Part shown: positions 23,670-31,214 of the stretch, one piece after another
How positions within the stretch are numbered: position 1 is the stretch's first letter
Layout: each line of letters starts with the position of its first letter
From: Aurantimonas marina
Lineage (GTDB): Bacteria; Pseudomonadota; Alphaproteobacteria; Rhizobiales; Rhizobiaceae
DNA length: 64,000 bases
NCBI RefSeq assembly: GCF_017183135.1
Contig: NZ_JADDXW010000006.1
Coordinates: 124,001-188,000 of the forward strand
Direction: 5' to 3'
Notes under the pieces: model-generated
Databases searched by the model: none
Told to the model about the DNA's origin: nothing
Seen by the model: only the letters and a program-made list of their open reading frames with translations
Translations under genes and position numbers: made by a program

Positions 23670-25160
23670 TCAGACGCCCCCGATCTCGGACGCGAGGCGA
23701 GCGGCAAAGCCGTCGCTCAGGCCAATGGCGAGTTGTGGCATGATCCCGATCAGCACGACGAGGGCGAGCAGCGCCCCGATGGCGATCTTTTCGGTCCTCG
23801 TCATGGCGGTGACGGTGGCGGCGGTTTCGGTGACGTCGCCCATCATCACGCGCTGGATCGTCCACAGGAACAGCCCGGCCGTGATGACGATACCGACGAC
23901 CCCTAGGATCGCCGCCAGCGGCGCGATGCCGAAGGTTCCGGCGAAAATCTGGAACTCGGCGGCAAAGCCCGACAGGCCGGGAAGCCCGAGCGAGGCGAAA
24001 GCCGCCAGGCCGAAGGCTCCGGCAAATAGCGGCGTATGTGCGGCGAGACCGCCATAGCGGGCAATCTCGTAAGTTCCGGTACGCTTGTAAAGGACGCCCG
24101 CGAGCAGGAAGAGCGCGCCAGTGATCAGGCCGTGACTGATCATCTGCAGGATCGCGCCGTTGGTCGCCACCTGCGCCGCCTGAACGCTGGTGCTCCCGGC
24201 CATTGCCACCGCGCCGACGGCCATGACGATGTAGCCCATGTGATTGACGCTGGTATAGGCAATCAGCCGCTTCAGATCCTTCTGTGCCAGCGCCACCAGC
24301 GCACCCCAGAAGATACTGACGACACCGATGGCGATCAGCAGCGGCGCGAAGCTTCGGAAAGTCTCGGGCAGCATCGGAAGCCCGATCCGCAGCAGGCCGT
24401 AGGTTCCCAGCTTCAGGAGCACACCGGCCAGGATCGCCGAGCCGGGCGCCGGCGCGTCGGCATGAGCGGGCGGCAGCCATGTGTGCAGCGGAAACACCGG
24501 GATCTTCACCCCAAGCCCAATCAGGAGGGCGAAGAAAACCACCCGCGCCAAAGTGCCGTCGCCGGCGAGCGGATTGGCGGCGATGATGGAGGGCATATCC
24601 ATGGTCAGCGGATCCATCGCCAGATAGAGCCCGATGATCCCGAGCAGCAGCGCCAGCGATCCGACGAAGGTGTAGAGAAAGAATTTCAGCGCCGACGCCT
24701 TGGCGTCGTTATGCCCCCAGATCGCGATGATGAAATACATGCCGACGAGCGTCAGATCCCAAAAGACATAGAAGAGGAAGAGATCGAGCGCGGCGAAGAC
24801 CCCCAGCGCCGCCGTTTCGAGAAACAGGAACCAGACGAAATACTCCTTGATCCGGCGGTCCTCGTGCCATGAGAAAACCAGGCTTATGAAAAACATGAAG
24901 GCCGTGAGCAGAAACAGCGGCAGGGACAAGCCGTCGAGTCCGACGGAATAGCCGACGCCGAGCGCTGGGATCCAGGCGATCCGCCCCTCGAACTGCAATC
25001 CCGATCCTGGATCGAAGGTAAGCGTCAGGCCGATGGCGAGGAGCAGCGTCAGCCCGCTGGCGCCGAGGCCGATCGTCCGGACGAGACCGGGTCTGGCCGC
25101 CGGCGACAGGATGACGGCGAGCATGCCAAGCACCGGCAGGAAAATCGTGATTGTCAGCAT
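23670..25160 (-). CDS. NuoM-like proton-pumping membrane subunit
   Basis: This 496-aa antiporter-like subunit has about 14 spans. FWDLTLVGMYFIIAIWGHN (about 133-151) is the NuoM signature, with Asp in place of the usual Glu of the first channel. GVKIPVFPLHTWLPPAHADAPAPGSAILAGVLLKLGTYGLLR (about 224-265) contains the conserved channel lysines. Ion-conducting residues are thus kept. It follows nuoL after a single base and precedes nuoN, the standard L-M-N order. Confidence 0.9.
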   Translation of the reverse strand: MLTITIFLPVLGMLAVILSPAARPGLVRTIGLGASGLTLLLAIGLTLTFDPGSGLQFEGRIAWIPALGVGYSVGLDGLSLPLFLLTAFMFFISLVFSWHEDRRIKEYFVWFLFLETAALGVFAALDLFLFYVFWDLTLVGMYFIIAIWGHNDAKASALKFFLYTFVGSLALLLGIIGLYLAMDPLTMDMPSIIAANPLAGDGTLARVVFFALLIGLGVKIPVFPLHTWLPPAHADAPAPGSAILAGVLLKLGTYGLLRIGLPMLPETFRSFAPLLIAIGVVSIFWGALVALAQKDLKRLIAYTSVNHMGYIVMAVGAVAMAGSTSVQAAQVATNGAILQMISHGLITGALFLLAGVLYKRTGTYEIARYGGLAAHTPLFAGAFGLAAFASLGLPGLSGFAAEFQIFAGTFGIAPLAAILGVVGIVITAGLFLWTIQRVMMGDVTETAATVTAMTRTEKIAIGALLALVVLIGIMPQLAIGLSDGFAARLASEIGGV

Positions 25161-25161
25161 C

Positions 25162-27108
25162 TCAGAACCTCAAGACCCACAGCGCAACGGCAAACAACGC
25201 GGCGCTGCCGGCACTGGCAAGAACGTAGTAGCGGTGAAGCAGGCCCGACTGTGCCCTTCGGAGTTTTCCGGCTCCCTCATCCAGGGCATCGTCGAGGGCG
25301 CGAATCGCTCCATCGATGCCGACAACATCGAACGCCGCCGAACGGCGGGAGCCCACAAGGGTGGTCATTGTCGGCCAGGCGATGCTCGCCGGCGTCAGAC
25401 CGCGATCATCCGATGTCGCGGCGACCCCCGAGAGCCGCCGGACGAACCCACCGATCCGATCGGCGGGACGAATCCGGTCGACCCTGTCGAGGATGCGCCC
25501 CAACGCGACCGTCGCCCGGCCGCAGAAATCCAGGACAACGATCGCGCCGAACCACGTTTCAGCCGGTTTCAGCAGCACGCGCAATCCGTGCGGCGCAAAG
25601 GGAACCAGCCGTCGCTGCGAGCGCAGCAGCAACATCCAGCCGACACCGGCTCCGACCGCGACGACAGAATACGTTGCGTCGAGCAGCTTGAACGGAGGCA
25701 TCGCTTCCGCGCCGAGAGTCTCTGAAAACCAGTTTTCCAAGGGTGGCAAGGCAACGAGACCCCAGATCAGGCTGGCGAACGCAAGGCCGCCGATAGCCAG
25801 CCTGATCGGCATTGCCGGACGGGCCAGCCGCTCTGCTTCGGCAGTCCGCGGCGAGCCGCCGAAGATCGAAAGCCAGAACCGCGTGGCGTAGGCGGCCGTC
25901 AGGGCGACAGTCGCCAACAGGACGAAATGGGCGATGCCGCTCGCCGCCTCGACGGCAACGAGGATCTTGTCCTTGGTGAAGAAGCCGCCGAAGGGCGGAA
26001 CGCCGCCGAGTGCCGCCGCCGCGATCAGCGCGAAGACGGCGATCGGACGCAGGCGACGGCCTACTCCTCCCAGTTCGTGGAAGGCATGCAGGCCCCGACG
26101 CACGAACAGCCCGGCGACAAGAAACAGCGCCGCCTTGAAGAACCCGTGCTCGAACAGATGCACGTCGCCGGCGGCAAGAGACCCGGCGCCGATCGCCGCG
26201 AAGATGAAGCCGAACTGGGCGGCGCTGGAGGCGGCCAGCAGCTGCTTCACCTCCTCCTGCAGCAGCGCGATCAGACTGGCGATCAGGGCCGTCGCGACGC
26301 CGATCCACAGGACCCATTCCGCGACCGCCGGCGTGGCTTGCAGCAGGCCGCCCGCCTTGGTCAAAAGCAGCGGTCCTGCGGCGAGCAGAGTCGCGGAATG
26401 AAGGTAGGCAGAGACGGGCGACGGCCCACTCATCGCGCCGGACAGCCATCCGGTGAAGGGCAGTTGCGCCGACTTGCCAAGCGCCGCCACGACAAGCCCG
26501 GCCGCGATGACCGGCCGCAGGGCGGTCCCGGCCTCGCCCAGGCCTTCGAAGCGGAAGTCGCCGACGGCGACGAAGGCGGCCATGGCCGCAACGTAGAGAC
26601 CGAGATCGCCGACCCGGGTCGCGATGAAGGCGCGGTTGGCATCACGCGCCCGGTCCGTCTCTTGATACCAGAATCCGATCAGCGACCAGGAGGCGAGACC
26701 GATGAACTCGAAGCCGATCAGCGCCGACAAGATGTCCTTGGCGAAAGACAGTCCGGTTATACCGGCCAGAAAGACCAGCATCCAGCCGAAATAGCGCCCG
26801 CGCGCCGCATCGCGATCCAGAAATGCGCCGGAGTAGGCGAAGATCGCCAGGCCGACGCCGGCGGCAAGCGTGGCGAAGGGTGCGCCCTCCTTGGTGGAGG
26901 ACAGATAGAAGGGAAAGTCCATGTCCTGGAAGGCAAGGAACGGCACGACGAGGTCTGAACCATCGCGCCACAGGACTAGATCGAGCGCGAAGACGACCGC
27001 AGCCACGACGGTCGCGATCATGGATGCCGAGCGGTCCAGCCTGCGCCCGGAGCATAGCAGCGCGCCTCCCGCCAGCGCAGGGAGCAGGAGCGTCAGAGCG
27101 ATCAGCAT
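25162..27108 (-). CDS. NuoL-like proton-pumping membrane subunit
   Basis: The 648-aa protein is the largest antiporter-like subunit, close to the usual NuoL length, and includes the C-terminal extension corresponding to the lateral helix. It has LSALIGFEFIGLASWSLIGFWY (about 120-141) with the channel Glu, LGKSAQLPFTGWLSGAMSGPSPVSAYLHSATLLAAG (about 210-245) with the lysine and histidine of the pump, and GVPPFGGFFTKDKIL (about 370-384). It lies 7 bp after nuoK. The usual PTPVSA and LHAATMV blocks are slightly altered, pointing to a divergent branch. Confidence 0.9.
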   Translation of the reverse strand: MLIALTLLLPALAGGALLCSGRRLDRSASMIATVVAAVVFALDLVLWRDGSDLVVPFLAFQDMDFPFYLSSTKEGAPFATLAAGVGLAIFAYSGAFLDRDAARGRYFGWMLVFLAGITGLSFAKDILSALIGFEFIGLASWSLIGFWYQETDRARDANRAFIATRVGDLGLYVAAMAAFVAVGDFRFEGLGEAGTALRPVIAAGLVVAALGKSAQLPFTGWLSGAMSGPSPVSAYLHSATLLAAGPLLLTKAGGLLQATPAVAEWVLWIGVATALIASLIALLQEEVKQLLAASSAAQFGFIFAAIGAGSLAAGDVHLFEHGFFKAALFLVAGLFVRRGLHAFHELGGVGRRLRPIAVFALIAAAALGGVPPFGGFFTKDKILVAVEAASGIAHFVLLATVALTAAYATRFWLSIFGGSPRTAEAERLARPAMPIRLAIGGLAFASLIWGLVALPPLENWFSETLGAEAMPPFKLLDATYSVVAVGAGVGWMLLLRSQRRLVPFAPHGLRVLLKPAETWFGAIVVLDFCGRATVALGRILDRVDRIRPADRIGGFVRRLSGVAATSDDRGLTPASIAWPTMTTLVGSRRSAAFDVVGIDGAIRALDDALDEGAGKLRRAQSGLLHRYYVLASAGSAALFAVALWVLRF

Positions 27109-27115
27109 TTCGGCG

Positions 27116-27427
27116 TCATCCCTTCAGCTCCGACACGCCGTCGACGGTGTCGGCCTCGCTGGCGCGATAGACCGCGATGACGATGGCGAAGCCGAGGGCC
27201 GCCTCGACGGCCATCAGCGCCAGCACCATGAAGCCGAAGACCTGCCCCTTGGCGCTGTCGGGGGCGACGAAGAACCAGAAGGCGACGACGCTCAGCAAGA
27301 CGCCGTTGAGCATCAGTTCAAAGCCCATCATCACCATGACGATCGACTGCTGCGACAGCGCCCCCCACAGGCCGATACCCATCAGGGCAGCGGCCAGGAT
27401 CAGATAGGCGTCGAGCGGGATCATCAT
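27116..27427 (-). CDS. NuoK-like membrane subunit
   Basis: This small three-span subunit (103 aa) keeps both channel glutamates of NuoK, in MMGFELMLNGV (about 33-43) and ALMAVEAALGFAIVIAVYR (about 71-89). These are needed for proton transfer along the membrane arm. Start is ATG 27427 or the adjacent ATG 27424; both overlap the nuoJ stop, so translation is coupled. Retention of the Glu residues argues that the complex moves ions. Confidence 0.9.
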   Translation of the reverse strand: MMIPLDAYLILAAALMGIGLWGALSQQSIVMVMMGFELMLNGVLLSVVAFWFFVAPDSAKGQVFGFMVLALMAVEAALGFAIVIAVYRASEADTVDGVSELKG

Positions 27428-28206
27428 GCCCCTCCCCCGTGCTTGCCATGCCCATGGTGATCGTGCGCGGGTTCGGGAGCCGCCGAGGCGTCGTTCGCCT
27501 CGCCGCCTTCGCTATCGCCAGGCTGACCGGGGTGCGCGGAATGCGCCGAGTGGCCGGAATCATCAGTCTCGGCATCAGCTTCTGGGCTGTGCTCCGTCAT
27601 CTGCCCATGTCCGGCATGATCGCCGACGCCACCATGACCGCCGCCGCCATGATGATGCCCATGGCCTTCGCCTTTCTCGCCCGCAGCCCGTCGAGACGCG
27701 ATTGCGCCGCCGAAACGCCCCCGCCGCGCAGTCAGGGCGATCACCGCGATCATGCCGGTAAGGAGAAGCACGCCCGCCGTCTCGAAGACCAGCATCGAGC
27801 CGCCCATCATCTCAAAGCCGATGGCGGCGGTGACATCCGGCGGGGGGCTGGCGTCGGAGATCGGAAAGTCAGTGACGAGGATCACGGCAGTCAGGAGGAC
27901 AAACAGGGCGATTCCGGCTACGGCGGCCGCTTTCGGCTGATGGGTCATCATCATGGGATTGAGCCCGGCCGGGTTCATCATGAAGGCGATCATGAACATC
28001 ACCATGATCATCATCTCGCCGATCATCATCAGAAAGGTGATGGCGAACAGGAACTCCGACTGAAGATTCAGCATGAGGACGGCGACCGCGAGGAACGAGC
28101 CCATCAGCGCGTAAGTCGCCCGAGCCATCGAGTCGAAGCGGAACACCATATAGCCGCCGACGACCGCGATCACGGCCGTGACGACGAACAACAACCAGGC
28201 CCCCAT
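27424..28206 (-). CDS. NuoJ-like membrane subunit with a long histidine-rich tail
   Basis: Residues 1-165 form a five-span NuoJ core, with MIGEMMIMVMFMIAFMMN (61-78) at the place of the pi-bulge helix. Residues 170-260 are an added hydrophilic tail with about sixteen histidines plus glycines and acidic residues (GHGHHHGGGGHGG near 181-193; HDHHGHGKHGGG near the end). Such tails bind Ni, Zn, Cu or Co in other proteins. NuoJ normally ends soon after its last span, so the tail is a distinctive addition. ATG 28206 overlaps the nuoH stop by one base. Confidence 0.85.
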   Translation of the reverse strand: MGAWLLFVVTAVIAVVGGYMVFRFDSMARATYALMGSFLAVAVLMLNLQSEFLFAITFLMMIGEMMIMVMFMIAFMMNPAGLNPMMMTHQPKAAAVAGIALFVLLTAVILVTDFPISDASPPPDVTAAIGFEMMGGSMLVFETAGVLLLTGMIAVIALTARRGRFGGAIASRRAAGEKGEGHGHHHGGGGHGGVGDHAGHGQMTEHSPEADAETDDSGHSAHSAHPGQPGDSEGGEANDASAAPEPAHDHHGHGKHGGGA

Positions 28207-29147
28207 CAGCCGCCACTCCCGAACCATGCGGGGAACAGCAGCGCGACCGCTCCGACCAGAAACAAATTGACCAGAGCGAGGGGGATCAGGACGACCCAGG
28301 CGGTTTTCATGAACCAGTCGAGCCGTACGAGCGGCATCAGATGGCCCGTCAGGGCCAGCGTCCCCGCGACAAACAGCACCTTCAGGACGGTCCAGACCTC
28401 CGGCGGCAGGAAAGGCCCGGCGCCGCCGCCGAGAAAGAGAGGTACGGCGAAGGCGGCCGTCGACAAAAGCAGCGCCCGGTGGCCGAAGCGCCAGAGCAGC
28501 CTCGGTCCGCCCGACAGCTCCAGTTCAACGCCGCCGGCCAGATCCTTCGAGGCCAGAAGCGCGAACGGACCGGAGAAGGCCACCGCCAGAGCCGAAACGA
28601 GATAGATCAGGAAGCCGACCGGCTGGAGGATAACATTCCAGACATGCGCCTGTTGCCACGCGACGATCTTTCCCAACGCCAGCGACTCGGCCGGCAGCGC
28701 CACCGCTATGATGGTGATGGCGAAGGGCATCTCGTAGGCGAGCATCAGCCCGATGAAGCGATAGCCCGCGATCAGCGGATATTTCGAGTTCGGACCCCAA
28801 CCGGCAGCCCAAGCGGCCACCATGATCAGCGCAAACATGGCCGTGAAGAACACCACGCCGACCGAGAGGTCCGACCCCACCGCCTCGCCGGACAGCGGCA
28901 TCACGGTCAAAGCGGCGAAGACCAACGTCACCAGTAGAATTGGCGCACCGAGCCACATCACCGGATCCGGCCGTTCGGTCGGCCGGCGCTCCTTCATCAG
29001 ATCGCGCAGAGCATCGCGGAAAGGTGCGGCCAGCGTGGCCAGACCCACCGGCGCGCCCGCGACGAACGACCGCGCCACCCGGTCGACGACGGCGAGATAG
29101 GCGACGCCAATCGTCACAAGCACGAGGGTTGCAATGGCCGCCGTCAA
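28206..29147 (-). CDS. NuoH-like membrane subunit, divergent quinone-site loop
   Basis: The 313-aa protein has eight or so spans and NuoH blocks such as GWGPNSKYPLIAGYRFIGLMLAYEMP (about 118-143) and the C-terminal FMKTAWVVLIPLALVN. The cytoplasmic loop that in respiratory NuoH reads RxPFDLPEAESEL is here GPFALLASKDLAGGVELELSG, so several of the conserved acidic residues near the quinone tunnel are lost. TTG 29147 overlaps the stop of the B/D-like gene (TTGA) and gives the natural N-terminus LTAAIATLVLVTIG; no ATG fits better. Confidence 0.85.
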   Translation of the reverse strand: MTAAIATLVLVTIGVAYLAVVDRVARSFVAGAPVGLATLAAPFRDALRDLMKERRPTERPDPVMWLGAPILLVTLVFAALTVMPLSGEAVGSDLSVGVVFFTAMFALIMVAAWAAGWGPNSKYPLIAGYRFIGLMLAYEMPFAITIIAVALPAESLALGKIVAWQQAHVWNVILQPVGFLIYLVSALAVAFSGPFALLASKDLAGGVELELSGGPRLLWRFGHRALLLSTAAFAVPLFLGGGAGPFLPPEVWTVLKVLFVAGTLALTGHLMPLVRLDWFMKTAWVVLIPLALVNLFLVGAVALLFPAWFGSGG

Positions 29148-30424
29148 GGAAGCATCGCCTCTTCGTTCGACAGGGACAGGCTCGCGACGATCATCACCGC
29201 CTCCGAAAAAAGCCGGCCGCCAAGCAGCATCGGCAGATGCGCCAACAGCGCGCCTGTCGCGGAGCGCCAAGCTCCCGCAGTTTCCGATAACGGTCCCGTC
29301 GGTGTCTCGGCGGCCGTCGATTGCTTGTCACCTGCACGGGCGATCAGATCCAGCGACTGCCGGCTTTCGCGCACCAAAAGGCGGAACCGCGCCGCCGTGT
29401 CGCCGGCCTCCTCGACAAGCGGCTCGAAGCCGAGGTCGCGATAGGCCTCGCAGACATCACGGCGGTCGAGCGGCAGGCCGGCGGCCCGGGCGGCGAAGCC
29501 GGCCATGCCAGCGCTTTCGATCATCCGCCGGTCGAGGAGGCCGAAGCCGGCAAACCGCGTCTCTGCGTTCGCGCGCTCGATCTCCGACAGACCATCGCGC
29601 ACCGTTGGCGCGTCGACGTCTCCGGCAACCGCGAGCGCCCGACGGGCCAGTCCTTCGAGGCCGGCCAGGGCCAGCATGTCCGCAATTCGCGCCAGATGAT
29701 GTCGCATCCGAGCTGTCTCAAGCTCCCGGATCGCCATCGGCTGACCCCGCGTCGCGCGCAGAAATGGCGCAATGGCGACCCCGACCGCGAGCAAGTCGTC
29801 TGGGTGGACGTCGGCTTCCAGAAACCGTGCTTCCCCGCATTCGCGGACCCGCGCGCCTTGCAGGTGGAGCTTCATATGCAGGCCGGATGGTAGATGCGGG
29901 AAGAATGGCCCGAGCCCGGTCGGCAGATCGCCGAGATTCAGCCCATCGGTATCCATCATCGTCATGGCCATCGGGCGACCATAGGGCTTACCGCCCATCA
30001 TGCCTTCACCGCCCTGTCCATAATCGCCCTTGCCGCGCCATTCGGCGGGCGGAACATCGTCGTGGAGCGCCTTCCATCCGACTGCCGCCGGATCGAGCAG
30101 GGCGCCGCGTACCGTCTGCGCATCCCAGTGGTCCAACGAGAGAACCGGCAGCCCGGTCGGCGTCGGGTCAGCGCCGGCCGGCCGCAGCCAGACAACCGCT
30201 CGCGGCAGGGCAAAGGTCTCGAACAGATCCCTCAGCGGGACGTTCCAGCTCGGCGGCACGAGACCGGTCAGGAGAAGAATATCGCCATTGTGGGGCGCCG
30301 TCGTCCGCGAAACCGCCCCATCCCCAACCAGACGGTTCCATGCCCGTTCGCCGCCCGCCCCGACGACGGGGAAGGCTGTCGGCGTGGCGAAGGCAAAATT
30401 GCGAAGACGCTCGATCAGTCCCAT
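29144..30424 (-). CDS. Fused NuoB/NuoD-like hydrophilic subunit without iron-sulfur ligands
   Basis: This 426-aa soluble protein takes the place of NuoB, NuoC and NuoD. Residues about 45-82 (GDILLLTGLVPPSWNVPLRD...) resemble the NuoB segment that precedes the last cluster ligand. A glycine/methionine-rich linker follows (GKGDYGQGGEGMMGGKPYGR, 131-150). LNLGDLPTGLGPFFPHLPSG (162-180) resembles the NuoD quinone-site strand, with the usual GPQHPA altered to GPFFPH. Only two cysteines exist (196 and 325), so cluster N2 and any other Fe-S centre are impossible. It overlaps nuoA by 10 bp upstream and nuoH downstream. Its role as redox or structural coupling subunit is unknown. Confidence 0.75.
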   Translation of the reverse strand: MGLIERLRNFAFATPTAFPVVGAGGERAWNRLVGDGAVSRTTAPHNGDILLLTGLVPPSWNVPLRDLFETFALPRAVVWLRPAGADPTPTGLPVLSLDHWDAQTVRGALLDPAAVGWKALHDDVPPAEWRGKGDYGQGGEGMMGGKPYGRPMAMTMMDTDGLNLGDLPTGLGPFFPHLPSGLHMKLHLQGARVRECGEARFLEADVHPDDLLAVGVAIAPFLRATRGQPMAIRELETARMRHHLARIADMLALAGLEGLARRALAVAGDVDAPTVRDGLSEIERANAETRFAGFGLLDRRMIESAGMAGFAARAAGLPLDRRDVCEAYRDLGFEPLVEEAGDTAARFRLLVRESRQSLDLIARAGDKQSTAAETPTGPLSETAGAWRSATGALLAHLPMLLGGRLFSEAVMIVASLSLSNEEAMLP

Positions 30425-30771
30425 TCGAACGCCTTCTCACGCCACGCATAAAGAATGCCGATAACGAGAATGGCGATGAAGATGCCCATCTCCGCCAACG
30501 CCTTCACTCCCTCTTCGAGGAAGACGACAGCCCATGGATACATGAACACCATCTCCATATCGAAGAGGATGAAGACCAGCGCGAAGCCGAAAAACCGAGC
30601 GTGGTACTGGTGCCAGGCGTGAACGTCGGGCGCCTGCCCGCTCTCGAACGGCACCAGCGCCGGTTCGATCCGCAGACACGGTGCGAGGTAGCGATTGAGA
30701 GACAGAAGGAGGGCGGCCAGGACGCCGCCACACAGGGAAAAGTAAAGGATCGTGCCGTAGGCTGTGGTCAC
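30415..30771 (-). CDS. NuoA-like membrane subunit, first gene of the complex-I-like operon
   Basis: The 118-aa three-span protein carries the NuoA signature in slightly changed form: FESGQAPDVHAWHQYHARFFGFALVFILFDMEMVFMYPWAVVF (about 43-85). The normal motif starts YECG, but the cysteine is replaced by serine here. The GTG start at 30771 begins the operon, and the gene overlaps the B/D-like gene by 10 bp. All eight genes to nuoN overlap or nearly abut, so they form one transcript. Confidence 0.88.
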   Translation of the reverse strand: MTTAYGTILYFSLCGGVLAALLLSLNRYLAPCLRIEPALVPFESGQAPDVHAWHQYHARFFGFALVFILFDMEMVFMYPWAVVFLEEGVKALAEMGIFIAILVIGILYAWREKAFEWD

Positions 30772-31214
30772 GCCGTCGTCCTCGCGTCAAACGGTTGCGA
30801 CCGCAATCGCCCCGCGGTGGTCCCATCCGGCTTTGGAATTCGCTCACTTGTCGCGCGCATTTCACTATTGTTCGAGGAGTCCTCAAGGAGACTCTGGTGC
30901 ATGACAGGTATCCCCGTGGCTGGGCGGCAACAAGCTGCGCCTTCCAGCCACGGGAAGGTCAACCCCGGTCGGCGGATAAATGCGGAAACGACTACCGGTC
31001 GCGCTTGTCCTCATGGAATCGTTCGACCGTGGCGCCTTGATGATCCGGCCCGCTCGACCTGCCTATTCGGGCCGGCACGATTGGTCTTTGTAAACCGATG
31101 CTCGATGTCATGCTCGCGGCGGCGGATGTTTTCTATTGCTCTTCAAACCTTCCGACTGTTTATCCGGAATACTCTTTTTCGACTCGCCTTGCATTCTGGA
31201 CCTGGACATAGCGG
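30772..31214. other. Divergent promoter region, nuo-like operon versus UDP-glucose dehydrogenase
   Basis: These 443 bases separate two divergent units and have lower GC and no coding character. A 64-codon frame on the minus strand ends exactly at the nuoA start, but its codon use looks random and no family was recognised. The stretch should hold both promoters; no clear operator repeat was found. Confidence 0.4.

Noticed and set aside
30768-30962. 64-codon minus-strand frame ending exactly at the nuoA start
   Set aside because: The overlap is suggestive, but codon use looks random, there is no ribosome-binding site, and the peptide has no recognisable feature; kept as non-coding leader.
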